The position numbers were made by a program, and so were the translations under genes. Of a stretch of 33,378 nucleotides of DNA, positions 13,602 to 20,317 are shown one piece after another. The DNA is from a virus. The notes beneath the pieces were generated by a model, which was not told the origin of the DNA, did no database searches, and was given only the letters and a program-made list of their open reading frames with translations. The stretch's first letter is position 1, and the number at the start of each line of letters is the position of its first letter. Location: the IMG/VR virus record IMGVR_UViG_3300042402_001533, positions 1 through 33,378 of that record; one strand, written 5' to 3'.

Positions 13602-13751
13602 TTACTTGGCCTTGTTGACCTTTGGCTCTGCAGTAAATGTTACGCCCTTAGCTACTGCCTCTTGTAGTGCTACCTTGGCTGCTCCTGAGAAACGGCCACG
13701 AGCTCCTACTGTAATGCCCTGCTGCTTTAGATATTCACGCTTTGTTGTCAT
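13602..13751 (-). CDS. Lsr2-C-terminal-like DNA-binding microprotein
   Basis: 49 residues: MTTKREYLKQQGITVGARGR then FSGAAKVALQEAVAKGVTF. The pattern of an N-terminal helix followed by GxRGR and a second helix matches the C-terminal AT-rich-DNA-binding domain of Lsr2, where the RGR loop enters the minor groove. It lacks the Lsr2 dimer domain. Phage copies could counter host xenogeneic silencing or silence phage genes. A housekeeping promoter with a 22-bp palindrome lies directly upstream, suggesting autoregulation. Confidence 0.68.
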   Translation of the reverse strand: MTTKREYLKQQGITVGARGRFSGAAKVALQEAVAKGVTFTAEPKVNKAK

Positions 13752-13785
13752 TTGTTATCCCCTTTCAAGAGATTGATTTGTATTT

Positions 13786-13817
13786 ATTATATCAACTATT
13801 TACGAATTTGTAAATAG
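13786..13817 (-). promoter_or_regulatory. Promoter with operator-like palindrome (Lsr2-like gene)
   Basis: On the minus strand TTTACA (13809-13814), 17-nt spacer, TGATATAAT (hexamer 13786-13791). The inverted repeat CTATTTAC-N6-GTAAATAG (13796-13817) covers the -35 and most of the spacer, so a bound dimer would block RNA polymerase. Confidence 0.75.
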
Positions 13818-13863
13818 GTTCCAGCCGATATTTAATTGTGTTCGTAAGATGATTTTTCCGCCC

Positions 13864-13998
13864 CTACGAAATTTGTTCTACCCTATCTCTAATTAGTTTA
13901 CTAATGATATTATGGGCTTCAATGTTCTCAGTCTCGCTGCCACCCCACAATAGCTTTTGGGCCTTGTTTAATTGATCATTGATGTACTCGTCACTCAT
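13864..13998 (-). CDS. Small helical protein
   Basis: 44 residues (MSDEYINDQLNKAQKLLWGG; NIISKLIRDRVEQIS), overlapping the previous gene's end by 8 nt. A single predicted helical hairpin; unknown function. Confidence 0.58.
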   Translation of the reverse strand: MSDEYINDQLNKAQKLLWGGSETENIEAHNIISKLIRDRVEQIS

Positions 13999-14302
13999 CT
14001 TCATCTTCTTCCTCCTCTTCCATATCAGGGTCTACGATGTAGTCCCGATTCATCATCCATTCAAGAACTTCTTCTTGGTGTTGCTCTGCGCCCCACTCTA
14101 AGGAGAATCCCTGGCCTGCCTCTACAGCCTCACACAGGTGGCCCCACATGTCGTCCATGGTTACCTTTGCCTTGTAGTTGTCATCCTTTAAGATGTTGTC
14201 GATTGTAGACCAGGTCCACAGCCATACCATGGAGAGCCCAAGGTCGGTGGAATCCAAGATCTCTAGGCAAGCATTTAACTTATCTTTATCTTCAGGTTTC
14301 AT
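13991..14302 (-). CDS. Acidic Trp-rich phage protein
   Basis: 103 residues with a helical body (LGLSMVWLWTWSTIDNILKD, MWGHLCEAVEAGQGFSLEWG) and a strongly acidic tail (MEEEEEDEDE). The tail is DNA-mimic-like in charge but short. Starts within one base of the upstream gene's end. Unknown function. Confidence 0.65.
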   Translation of the reverse strand: MKPEDKDKLNACLEILDSTDLGLSMVWLWTWSTIDNILKDDNYKAKVTMDDMWGHLCEAVEAGQGFSLEWGAEQHQEEVLEWMMNRDYIVDPDMEEEEEDEDE

Positions 14303-14544
14303 TACTCTCCTCCTACTACATTGATTGGGTCAAATTCAAACACTTCTTCTTCCTTCGCATATAGTTCTTGCTCTTCATCATTTAGATATACATCTACTGG
14401 TTCAATTACATTGTCTTGCTCTATTAGATTCCATTTATCTGTAGTTAGTTTGTCAGCAAGGTCATATGCCTCATATGAATCCTTTGCTTCCAACTCTACC
14501 CAATACATCATCATCTTTTCACCTAGCACTCTAAATGTTGGCAT
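14302..14544 (-). CDS. Small protein of unknown function (DpnD/PcfM-like style)
   Basis: 80 residues: a beta strand and helix start (MPTFRVLGEKMMMYWVELEA, KDSYEAYDLADKLTTDKW) then an acidic end (EEVFEFDPINVVGGE). The 'strand, AKDSYEAYDLA helix' start recalls small DpnD/PcfM-like or DUF-type phage proteins; the match is weak. Translationally coupled at both ends. Confidence 0.62.
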   Translation of the reverse strand: MPTFRVLGEKMMMYWVELEAKDSYEAYDLADKLTTDKWNLIEQDNVIEPVDVYLNDEEQELYAKEEEVFEFDPINVVGGE

Positions 14545-14834
14545 TACAGGTGACCGTCCTTTCTATTCTCTGTGCGAATTCCAATCGCAAATGATAGGTC
14601 GTATGTTAGTTTATATAGAGCAGTCAAGGAGTCAAGGAAGCCTTCACAGTATTTGCGTTCCATGGAATCCATTGCCGAGCCTGACTCTTCTTCAATTTCT
14701 TGGGCCTTCTCTAATTCTTTTTCCCAAATAAGCATAAGGTTCTTTAGTTCCCCATGCATGATGTCTAATCCGTCAATATCATAATTGACCATGCGTTGCA
14801 AATGGGGCGGGAGCCCAATGTCTTCATTATTCAT
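14544..14834 (-). CDS. Helical phage protein
   Basis: 96 residues, mainly helical (HGELKNLMLIWEKELEKAQE; MERKYCEGFLDSLTALYKLT). First gene of the 13864-14834 operon, with a TGTCAG-type promoter and AAAGG site upstream. Unknown function. Confidence 0.66.
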   Translation of the reverse strand: MNNEDIGLPPHLQRMVNYDIDGLDIMHGELKNLMLIWEKELEKAQEIEEESGSAMDSMERKYCEGFLDSLTALYKLTYDLSFAIGIRTENRKDGHL

Positions 14835-15015
14835 TGTTATACCTTTCGTTAGAAGAGTTCATTATATCAGTCGCCACTGACAATAAATGCTTGGTAGCAT
14901 AAATTTGTCCCTCAATATCTACTACATGAATAGATGCTGGATTTTCTTCAAGGTCTTGTTCAAGACTAATTAGATGAAGCTTCATATATTCTAGGAAGTA
15001 AGATGATTTAGTCAA
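14827..15015 (-). CDS. Small helical protein, TTG start
   Basis: 62 residues (SSYFLEYMKLHLISLEQDLE; GQIYATKHLLSVATDIMNSS). TTG 15015 is preceded by GGAGGG and overlaps the upstream gene by 8 nt. The promoter of the next gene is embedded in it. Unknown function. Confidence 0.6.
   Translation of the reverse strand: MTKSSYFLEYMKLHLISLEQDLEENPASIHVVDIEGQIYATKHLLSVATDIMNSSNERYNNE
14861..14884 (-). promoter_or_regulatory. TGTCAG-type promoter P1
   Basis: Minus strand: ATTGTCAG box, then 10 nt, then TATAAT (14861-14866) preceded by TGA. Drives 14834. It lies inside the gene at 14827-15015. Confidence 0.75.
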
Positions 15016-15163
15016 AATAACCCTCCGCCCATAGTCCCTTTAAGAATTCATCTGCCTTGTCTAATCCAGCATGAATCTTTATTTGTGTACTTGGGACGGA
15101 CTTCTTAGAAAGCACAACAGCCCTAATCATTTCATCTAAATCATCTACTGTATAACCTAGCAT
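15008..15163 (-). CDS. Small mixed protein
   Basis: 51 residues (MLGYTVDDLDEMIRAVVLSK; DKADEFLKGLWAEGYFD); overlaps both neighbours by a few bases, as expected for a coupled operon. Unknown function. Confidence 0.58.
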   Translation of the reverse strand: MLGYTVDDLDEMIRAVVLSKKSVPSTQIKIHAGLDKADEFLKGLWAEGYFD

Positions 15164-15303
15164 TCAATTGCCTCCATATATTTAATCATAGTATTAAGTG
15201 TTATATGAATGTGACAATCACAATCATCTGATGTATCTCTGTCGTCAAAATGGATTAAGTTGTCATCATAGATATAATCAATTAGTTCTTGGGTGGTAAT
15301 CAT
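15157..15303 (-). CDS. Small acidic protein with Cys/His motif
   Basis: 48 residues; the centre DDCDCHIH could bind a metal, the rest is acidic and helical. ATGA overlap with the upstream gene. Unknown function. Confidence 0.58.
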   Translation of the reverse strand: MITTQELIDYIYDDNLIHFDDRDTSDDCDCHIHITLNTMIKYMEAIEC

Positions 15304-15512
15304 AGTAAGAATTCATCTCCTTCAATATACCCGTAGTATTCATTATATGATTGTTTTAAGTTATCAGGAGCAAATTGCATAAATCTCCATTCTGCATATG
15401 CTGAGCCTTCATCTAAATTAGCATTGTTCCATTGCTCAAAGAGATGTTGCTCAATATCTACTTGAATTGCTCCAAGAATGTGCTCTCCAACTGTATCTGT
15501 AAATGCTTCCAT
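15300..15512 (-). CDS. Acidic phage protein, first gene of its operon
   Basis: 70 residues (HILGAIQVDIEQHLFEQWNN; AYAEWRFMQFAPDNLKQSYN). Preceded by AAAGGA and the TGTCAG-type promoter P2. Unknown function. Confidence 0.64.
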   Translation of the reverse strand: MEAFTDTVGEHILGAIQVDIEQHLFEQWNNANLDEGSAYAEWRFMQFAPDNLKQSYNEYYGYIEGDEFLL

Positions 15513-15535
15513 TTTATTCCTTTCGTTATGTGATT

Positions 15536-15559
15536 ATTATATATTAAGGGACTGACAAA
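15536..15559 (-). promoter_or_regulatory. TGTCAG-type promoter P2
   Basis: Minus strand: TTTGTCAG box, 10 nt, TATAAT (15536-15541). Drives the 15512-14827 operon. Confidence 0.78.
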
Positions 15560-15575
15560 TGGAATAGATTTCCTA

Positions 15576-15591
15576 TGTGATCCCGCCCACA
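15576..15591. promoter_or_regulatory. CRP/GlxR-like site, one mismatch
   Basis: TGTGA-TCCCGC-CCACA: the left half-site is perfect, the right has one change. It lies upstream of P2. Confidence 0.4.
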
Positions 15592-15612
15592 TTGCAGCAA
15601 AGCTGCTAAATT

Positions 15613-15671
15613 TTCAGGGGTTTTTATATTGATCTCGTAAGAAGATTATGGTACCCTCCTTCTTTGAGGGC
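15613..15671 (+). repeat. Tripartite-element copy I (complete)
   Basis: TTTCAGGGG 15613, CGTAA 15637, TTGAGGGC 15664; gaps of 15 and 22 nt as in copies A, B, D and F. A CCCTC/GAGGG hairpin is formed around the third part. Confidence 0.78.
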
Positions 15672-15678
15672 ATATAAA

Positions 15679-15707
15679 AAATCCCCCAGATCTTACCTGG
15701 AGGATTT
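15679..15707 (-). terminator. Intrinsic terminator of the 17378-15794 operon
   Basis: Read leftward: AAATCCTCCAG, loop GTAAGAT, CTGGGGGATTT with one G-U pair, followed by a T-run (bases 15676-15681). Confidence 0.8.
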
Positions 15708-15721
15708 AATATAAGGCTGCT

Positions 15722-15785
15722 AGGTACCAACGAAAGTAAAAACCTGCTTTATTTAACCCCTGGCCGAATGACTATAGAGGCACCT
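15722..15785. other. Unassigned 64-nt segment with complementary ends
   Basis: AGGTACC (15722) and GGCACCT (ending 15785) can pair as a 7-bp stem with one G-U, enclosing 50 nt; it lies between a stop codon and a terminator, so it is in a 3' leader. It does not form a tRNA cloverleaf by eye. Low confidence. Confidence 0.25.
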
Positions 15786-15793
15786 TTACTTAT

Positions 15794-16195
15794 TTAAACT
15801 AATGCTGGTGAATGCTTCTTAACAAAACTATCAAGAGACATATCAAACATTGGTGTGTCTAACATTCCACGGACCTTGTACTCTGTCGACTCTGACCATG
15901 GCGCCTCCTCATGAAGGCTAAACGTTTGCGTGCTCCAATCAATTAATGGAATTTTATGTTCGTTATCAGAAATTGAATTGACTGAAAGGCCCCAGCCTGT
16001 TTCTGATTTCCAATCATCCCCAACCAATTGTGAAATACAAATTCGTGTTGCATATGATTCATCTGCCCAGCGTGCCCGTGCTTTGTCTACAGCATCCGCT
16101 AGTTTTGCTAGCATGTTATGTCCTGCCCAGTGCCCGTACAGTACAATTGTTTCACCGTTTGACTGTCTGAATGCAAAGTTTGCTCTGTCTCCCAT
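15794..16195 (-). CDS. Conserved actinophage protein (MGDRANF family)
   Basis: 133 residues beginning MGDRANFAFRQSNGETIVLY and containing GHWAGHNMLAKLADAV, GDDWKSETGWGLSVNSISDN. I recognise this as a family repeated in actinobacteriophage early regions; no function is known. It is coupled to the upstream gene by TAATG. Confidence 0.78.
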   Translation of the reverse strand: MGDRANFAFRQSNGETIVLYGHWAGHNMLAKLADAVDKARARWADESYATRICISQLVGDDWKSETGWGLSVNSISDNEHKIPLIDWSTQTFSLHEEAPWSESTEYKVRGMLDTPMFDMSLDSFVKKHSPALV

Positions 16196-16404
16196 TATAG
16201 TTCCGCCTCTTCTAATGTAGGTACTTCTTCGGTCTTATTTAATTCTATCATTTCATATGCGACTTTGTCTAGAGCCGCCTCAAACTTATTCTTATGGTGA
16301 CCACAGAAATATAGTTCACCTTCAACTAGTTTAATTAACCACATAGCTTGTGCAGAATCTCCGCATTTATCGCAAGCAATCCATTTATTTAAATCTTCAG
16401 TCAT
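16195..16404 (-). CDS. DUF7455-like zinc protein
   Basis: 69 residues: CDKCGDSAQAMW, EGELYFCGHHKNKFEAAL. The CxxC ... FCGHH pattern matches the small DUF7455 family of actinobacteria and their phages, likely zinc-bound. Function unknown. Confidence 0.75.
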   Translation of the reverse strand: MTEDLNKWIACDKCGDSAQAMWLIKLVEGELYFCGHHKNKFEAALDKVAYEMIELNKTEEVPTLEEAEL

Positions 16405-16550
16405 AGGTTTCCGCCTTCAATCATGTCTGCTAGTTTATCTAATAACCACGAATCGATATCCATGATGTCAATCTCACGCAACTTCTCTGTGATTTCCTCA
16501 CGAGCCCAGCGTGCCCCATCATTGAATCCATCTTGGTATGTGTCGCCCAT
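16401..16550 (-). CDS. Small helical phage protein
   Basis: 49 residues from ATG 16550, which follows AGGAGAG (the longer frame to 16592 lacks such a site). MGDTYQDGFNDGARWAREEI is typical of short phage proteins. ATGA overlap with the next gene. Unknown function. Confidence 0.62.
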   Translation of the reverse strand: MGDTYQDGFNDGARWAREEITEKLREIDIMDIDSWLLDKLADMIEGGNL

Positions 16551-16551
16551 T

Positions 16552-16764
16552 TTAATCTCTCCTATATCCTGTTGGTTCTGAATCGCTTTCATGAATTAGT
16601 TCTAAGTTATGCTTTTCACGAAGTCGTGTTACTTTCTCAATACTACCAGTTCCAATGTTGAATGTCAACGACTCCATTGCCTCTGGATCTAAACCAATTA
16701 ACTCTGCATCCCAGATGGCCCTCGCAAAGGCCACCTGGTTTGGAGCGGTAAGTTCAAAGTACAT
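16552..16764 (-). CDS. Conserved actinophage protein (MYFELTAP family)
   Basis: 70 residues, MYFELTAPNQVAFARAIWDA, GLDPEAMESLTFNIGTGSIE; the start and the TFNIGTGS motif recur in actinophage early genes as I recall. Function unknown. Confidence 0.7.
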   Translation of the reverse strand: MYFELTAPNQVAFARAIWDAELIGLDPEAMESLTFNIGTGSIEKVTRLREKHNLELIHESDSEPTGYRRD

Positions 16765-17381
16765 TAGCCTACCTCAACTCTATCTACAGTTGATGATAGA
16801 TATGTAATTGGTTCATCATATGATACTGTGTCAAAGTCTGTTTCATGAATTGCATTGATAGCAGACTCCTCGTCACGGGCATTGACTGTAACTGAATACT
16901 CAACTGTTACTGTCAACTCAAATTCATTTGTTAGTTCAAAACCGCAGATGCTTGCAATCTCTTCGGCTTGATATTCTGTAATAGAATCATCATCAAGGCC
17001 CTCTAAGGTGAAGATCTTCATATCATCACGCAACTTATTTAATGTTCCTGCAGTTGCGTAGTCACGTTGTGTGACACGTTGAATCTGCTCTTCAAGTTGC
17101 TGAATGCGTGCTTTGTTTTGTACTAACTGTGACTCAAGAAACTCTCGTGTCATGTAGTGGTTATCTGTTGTTGTTTCCATTTTTTCCTCTTTCGTTTGGT
17201 TAGTTGTTGGTAGTGTAGCATGCTCCACTGACAATAATGTGGTCTTACGGCCACAAGGACATGTTAGCTCTGTCACACCAGATGGGAACCCAAACCCATC
17301 TGATGATGTTAGTTCGATTAAAGAATCACATTCATTTGGGTCACAAACAAATGTATATTTAGATGAGACTAGGTCTGTCAT
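16764..17381 (-). CDS. Zinc-ribbon protein fused in frame to a coiled-coil protein
   Basis: The 205-residue frame has two parts. Residues 1-67: a Cys-containing domain (FVCDPNECDSLIELTSSDGF; TCPCGRKTTLLSVEHA), probably zinc-binding. Residues 68-205: METTTDNHYMTREFLESQLV, a coiled coil, then a beta-rich end (FELTVTVEYSVTVNARDEES). An ATG at 17180 opens the second part with its own AGAGGAAA site and a full TGTCAG-type promoter (17212-17235), so a shorter 138-residue protein is probably made as well. Unknown function. Confidence 0.75.
   Translation of the reverse strand: MTDLVSSKYTFVCDPNECDSLIELTSSDGFGFPSGVTELTCPCGRKTTLLSVEHATLPTTNQTKEEKMETTTDNHYMTREFLESQLVQNKARIQQLEEQIQRVTQRDYATAGTLNKLRDDMKIFTLEGLDDDSITEYQAEEIASICGFELTNEFELTVTVEYSVTVNARDEESAINAIHETDFDTVSYDEPITYLSSTVDRVEVG
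17212..17235 (-). promoter_or_regulatory. TGTCAG-type promoter P3, inside a gene
   Basis: Minus strand: ATTGTCAG, 10 nt, TACACT (17212-17217) with TG one base upstream. It would start transcription for the internal ATG at 17180. Confidence 0.68.
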
Positions 17382-18031
17382 GATTCATACCCACACTTCT
17401 GGCATGTCTCTACACCCTTTTCATCATCATAGATTAAACAATCAGTCTCATCACATTCACGACATATATTGTCATACTCTGATTCTGATATAACTACACC
17501 ACGAAGAATTTCTAGTTCCCCACCCCAGCCTGTTTCTTCCTCATATGATAAAGTAAATAGTAAGTCAGGGTATTGTGCAGACAGTTTAGTTAATGCACCC
17601 ATTGGGCGAGACCAAGCGGTATTAAAGTTGTAGTGAACGACATGGTTATCACCATTAGCGGTATCCTCGACTGTAGTATCAGGATAAGTATTATCTACAG
17701 ATACGGCTACATCCCATTTAGTTCCCCACTCACGGATATTAAAGTTATACCAATCATTAGTAAGACACTTCATTGCTTCTTGAATTGGGAGGGAATGGTC
17801 AGGCTGAGAAAGATATACTTCTTCAGTAATTCCTGCATCTACATAATTATAGATATTATGAAATGCAAAGATAGGCTCTGCATATAGAGTATTCTTCTTC
17901 ATGAATGTATTCTTACTTACATCCCATGAATCATGTAGTTGAGTAAATGGCTTATTTAATTGAGCCATCATTTTCTTTACAGAATCAGGATTACCTTCTA
18001 CAGTTAATCCGTTATATACCCAGTTTGGCAT
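17378..18031 (-). CDS. YubB/Api92-like (DUF1281-type) protein with C-terminal zinc ribbon
   Basis: 217 residues from ATG 18031 (AAAGGA upstream). MPNWVYNGLTVEGNPDSVKK and the later TWSRPMGALTKLSAQYP-type motif and GWGGELEI match the DUF1281/YubB ferredoxin-like family of plasmids and phages. The C-terminus adds a zinc ribbon (CRECDETDCLIYDDEKGVETCQKCG). Such proteins are thought to interact with host replication or transcription, but the role is not settled. Confidence 0.78.
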   Translation of the reverse strand: MPNWVYNGLTVEGNPDSVKKMMAQLNKPFTQLHDSWDVSKNTFMKKNTLYAEPIFAFHNIYNYVDAGITEEVYLSQPDHSLPIQEAMKCLTNDWYNFNIREWGTKWDVAVSVDNTYPDTTVEDTANGDNHVVHYNFNTAWSRPMGALTKLSAQYPDLLFTLSYEEETGWGGELEILRGVVISESEYDNICRECDETDCLIYDDEKGVETCQKCGYES

Positions 18032-18062
18032 ATTTATATCCTTTCGTTGGTGATATGTCAGA

Positions 18063-18092
18063 ATTATAGCGGATGCCACTGACAAATGTCAA
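18063..18092 (-). promoter_or_regulatory. TGTCAG-type promoter P4, with an added TTGACA
   Basis: Minus strand: TTTGTCAG, 10 nt, TATAAT (18063-18068). It also has TTGACA (18087-18092) 18 nt upstream of the -10, so it could work with or without the TGTCAG factor. Confidence 0.8.
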
Positions 18093-18097
18093 CGGAT

Positions 18098-18156
18098 TTT
18101 CAGGGGTTTTTTAAAATCTTTCGTAACAAGATTTCCCCGCCTTCAATATTGGGGGC
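18098..18156 (+). repeat. Tripartite-element copy A (complete)
   Basis: TTTCAGGGG 18098, CGTAA 18122, TTGGGGGC 18149; gaps 15 and 22 nt. A 9-bp hairpin GCGCTGCAT/ATGCAGCGC (18155-18176) follows at once. Confidence 0.8.
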
Positions 18157-18210
18157 GCTGCATTATTATGCAGCGCTTTGCATATTTACAACTAGCAGCT
18201 AGATCGCAAT

Positions 18211-18245
18211 AAAAAATGTGAGCAGTTTTAAATCATGCTCAGGAT
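18211..18245. terminator. Bidirectional stem-loop terminator after the DUF932 gene
   Basis: TGAGCA (18219-18224) pairs with TGCTCA (18236-18241). Leftward it is followed by a run of six T, rightward by GGATTTTT. A near-copy of the whole element is at 19769-19793. Confidence 0.72.
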
Positions 18246-18254
18246 TTTTATTTA

Positions 18255-19259
18255 TTAAAACGCAGAAACTAATTTCTTAATTTTATTTTTTTCTGCGGTA
18301 AGAACAGGGTCAAATCCTGATGCACCCGCAATAAGTGATTCAGAATTTCCTCGTGATGTGCGATAGTAATCTAGACGTTCAGTAAGCGCATTAAATGCAC
18401 CCCACTTTGTTCCCTTGATTGTCGCATTGGTTGGTGAGTTATGATACAAATCATCAAGCAACACGACTTTGTTTTCCCACTTCTTCAATGCACCCTTAGA
18501 ATCCTTTTCAGGCTTTGGGTAGATTGTCTGAATCAACTTTGAGAATTCTGCATCAGTAATTGATTGATTGAACATTGCTTGTGCTTCCTTCTCAAATTCA
18601 TCAAAGTATCCGAGAGCAAGACCGAGAGTCTCACGGGCAACTTGAATTCGTCCTTCAACTGATTGTGTATGACGAATCTTGAAAGATTGCTTTGCATTAC
18701 GCATTGCAAGGTTAAGAGTGTTTTGGCATACAACACGAACAGGAGTAACAGCAGCCTGAACAGCAACTGACCCGTCATGAGATGTCCAAACAATTAAATA
18801 AAGTTTTGTCTCGTCATTTGCACCTTGTGGGTCAAGCACCATTGTGCGGGGAATGTCCACAGTACCAAAAACAACTTTACCGCTACGCAATGAGCCAGCA
18901 GATTCCCAAAAGCAATTTGGGTCTGCATCATGAATTGCATCAGCAAATGCAAACAATTCTTCATTCTGCACTGGCTTGTAACGCTTACCAACAGTAGCAA
19001 GAACATCAGTTCCGCCGTTGAATGGATTGTCACGCAGTACAAGAGATGCGGTAGAAACATCATTCCATGATTCTGGAATGTGCTCAGTGATTGGAGATAG
19101 ACGAACATTCCAATTAGACAACTTTGCTTCATCAAGCATTGTTTGTGTTGTAACTTCTTCATCTTGATTAAAGATGCGATTTGCTAATCCATGCCATGCT
19201 GGTTTTCCACGCAGAGCAAAAGCAACTTCGCCGTTTTCAGTTTCTAGATTATGAGCCAT
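18255..19259 (-). CDS. DUF932 phage/plasmid-like protein
   Basis: 334 residues. MAHNLETENGEVAFALRGKP, PAWHGLANRIFNQDEEVTTQ, NEELFAFADAIHDADPNCFW, VTPVRVVCQNTLNLAMRNAK are typical of the DUF932 (TIGR03299) family, widespread on phages and plasmids of actinobacteria. Its function is unknown; suggestions include DNA binding or recombination-related roles. It has a single-gene transcription unit: promoter P5 upstream and a bidirectional terminator downstream. Confidence 0.9.
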   Translation of the reverse strand: MAHNLETENGEVAFALRGKPAWHGLANRIFNQDEEVTTQTMLDEAKLSNWNVRLSPITEHIPESWNDVSTASLVLRDNPFNGGTDVLATVGKRYKPVQNEELFAFADAIHDADPNCFWESAGSLRSGKVVFGTVDIPRTMVLDPQGANDETKLYLIVWTSHDGSVAVQAAVTPVRVVCQNTLNLAMRNAKQSFKIRHTQSVEGRIQVARETLGLALGYFDEFEKEAQAMFNQSITDAEFSKLIQTIYPKPEKDSKGALKKWENKVVLLDDLYHNSPTNATIKGTKWGAFNALTERLDYYRTSRGNSESLIAGASGFDPVLTAEKNKIKKLVSAF

Positions 19260-19291
19260 AATTTATTTCCTTTCGATTGGTTAATAAACTG

Positions 19292-19315
19292 AGTATAACA
19301 TAGGGGTCTGACATT
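19292..19315 (-). promoter_or_regulatory. TGTCAG-type promoter P5
   Basis: Minus strand: AATGTCAG, 10 nt, TATACT (19292-19297) with TG one base upstream. Drives the DUF932 gene. Confidence 0.75.
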
Positions 19316-19350
19316 AACAAGATTAGGCAGTCATTTGTCGACAATTATTG

Positions 19351-19366
19351 TGTGATCAATCTCACA
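19351..19366. promoter_or_regulatory. CRP/GlxR-type palindrome
   Basis: TGTGA-TCAATC-TCACA, exact consensus half-sites, next to the TTGTCGACAA palindrome (19335-19344) and 4 nt before tripartite copy B. Confidence 0.65.
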
Positions 19367-19369
19367 TTT

Positions 19370-19428
19370 TTTCAGGGGATTGTGGATAACCTTCTTAAAC
19401 CTGTGGATAACCCCGCAGTATTGGGGGC
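19370..19428 (+). repeat. Tripartite-element copy B with two DnaA-box-like sites
   Basis: TTTCAGGGG 19370, CTTAA 19394, TTGGGGGC 19421; gaps 15 and 22 nt. TGTGGATAA (the complement of the DnaA box TTATCCACA) occurs at 19381-19389 and 19402-19410, 21 nt apart. Confidence 0.78.
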
Positions 19429-19441
19429 AGCTTAGGAAGAT

Positions 19442-19464
19442 GGGGCGGGACAAGATCCCGCCCC
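19442..19464 (-). terminator. Stem-loop after the 19470 gene
   Basis: Perfect 9-bp stem GGGGCGGGA/TCCCGCCCC just downstream of the stop codon; identical stem to 9330-9352. No T-run. Confidence 0.5.
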
Positions 19465-19469
19465 AAGCC

Positions 19470-19733
19470 TTATGCTATGTGCAACTCTTTAGAAGTCAGT
19501 TGCTTTGTTTTGCTATTTACCTTATTAACGATGTCCTCGTTAATAAACATTGCAGTTGTCTTCTTTTTCTTTAGCGTATCAACAACGTATGCATTTACTT
19601 TGCCATTAAAGCGGCGAATGTTAGAGAATACTAATTCAGTTAAGTATTCTTTATCTACACCCTGTTCAGAATAGATTGTTAAATCGTTTGCTTTGTTTGC
19701 GTCATAGATTTCTATTCTAAAACGATTACGCAT
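19470..19733 (-). CDS. Conserved-type actinophage protein
   Basis: 87 residues (MRNRFRIEIYDANKANDLTI; VFSNIRRFNGKVNAYVVDTL; KTTAMFINEDIVNKVN). I recognise a recurring actinophage family of unknown function. AAAGGAAAT precedes the ATG; the leader carries a UUCG hairpin. Confidence 0.72.
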   Translation of the reverse strand: MRNRFRIEIYDANKANDLTIYSEQGVDKEYLTELVFSNIRRFNGKVNAYVVDTLKKKKTTAMFINEDIVNKVNSKTKQLTSKELHIA

Positions 19734-19754
19734 TTTATTTCCTTTGTTAGTAGG

Positions 19755-19793
19755 GACACCCGAAGGTGTGAGCAGTTTTAGTTGTCATGCTCA
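19755..19793 (-). other. Leader/terminator hairpin pair with UUCG tetraloop
   Basis: Leftward: TGAGCA...TGCTCA (19769-19793) followed by ACACC-TTCG-GGTGT (19756-19769), sharing one base. The UUCG-capped hairpin is very stable. It could terminate the gene at 19815 and sit in the leader of 19470. Confidence 0.55.
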
Positions 19794-19814
19794 GGACATT
19801 TTCCTTATTAGGAA

Positions 19815-20237
19815 TTATAGATAACGAGCAACCGCATTGTATGTGGAAGTATTTACTACTTCCTCATCTGTCATCTTGAGAATACGAATTGCGTTTTCGA
19901 TTTCTTGCTTTTGCTCTAGGTATGTGTGACGACCCATCTGCTCAAAGTCACGCTCAGGCTCTGCTGGCAGTTCTGATTGTGTAACTGTCAAATCAAAGTC
20001 AATGTTGAGAGTGTTATTCCAAGCACGATAGTTGGTACGGAAGTTTTCTGCCTTCTTGATGTTAGAAACGGCATAGGCAGTAATTTCCTTCTGCCACTTT
20101 TCCATAGCCTTCTTGTACTTTGCTTCGTTTGTTTCTTGATTAGCATAGTTGGCGTTAAGTTCTACTAACTTTGCCTCAAGTGCCTTGATTACCTTTGGTG
20201 TTGCGATTTTTACTGAGATTGCTTTTCCTCTAGCCAT
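19815..20237 (-). CDS. Helical phage protein
   Basis: 140 residues, mostly helical and charged (KVIKALEAKLVELNANYANQ; RTNYRAWNNTLNIDFDLTVT; YLEQKQEIENAIRILKMTDE). The motif around NFRTNYRAWNN recurs in actinophages as I recall. Preceded by AGAGGAAA and promoter P6. Unknown function. Confidence 0.7.
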   Translation of the reverse strand: MARGKAISVKIATPKVIKALEAKLVELNANYANQETNEAKYKKAMEKWQKEITAYAVSNIKKAENFRTNYRAWNNTLNIDFDLTVTQSELPAEPERDFEQMGRHTYLEQKQEIENAIRILKMTDEEVVNTSTYNAVARYL

Positions 20238-20273
20238 TTGTTTCCTCTTTCGTTAGTTGGTTTGGTTAATTGT

Positions 20274-20311
20274 ATTATAGCGGAGGGGTCTGACATTTCT
20301 GCGACCCCTCC
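20274..20311 (-). promoter_or_regulatory. TGTCAG-type promoter P6 within a hairpin
   Basis: Minus strand: AATGTCAG, 10 nt, TATAAT (20274-20279). GGAGGGGTC/GACCCCTCC (arms 20282-20290 and 20303-20311) form a 9-bp stem whose loop contains the TGTCA core, so transcription from upstream would fold it. Confidence 0.75.
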
Positions 20312-20317
20312 ACTTCC

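Noticed and set aside
13498-14208. Plus-strand frames of 78-92 codons in the leftward cluster
   Set aside because: They lie opposite well-placed minus genes and regulatory DNA, with poor starts.
15722-15785. Possible tRNA-like fold
   Set aside because: Only an acceptor-like 7-bp stem is formed; no anticodon or T arm and too short. Kept as an unassigned low-confidence segment only.
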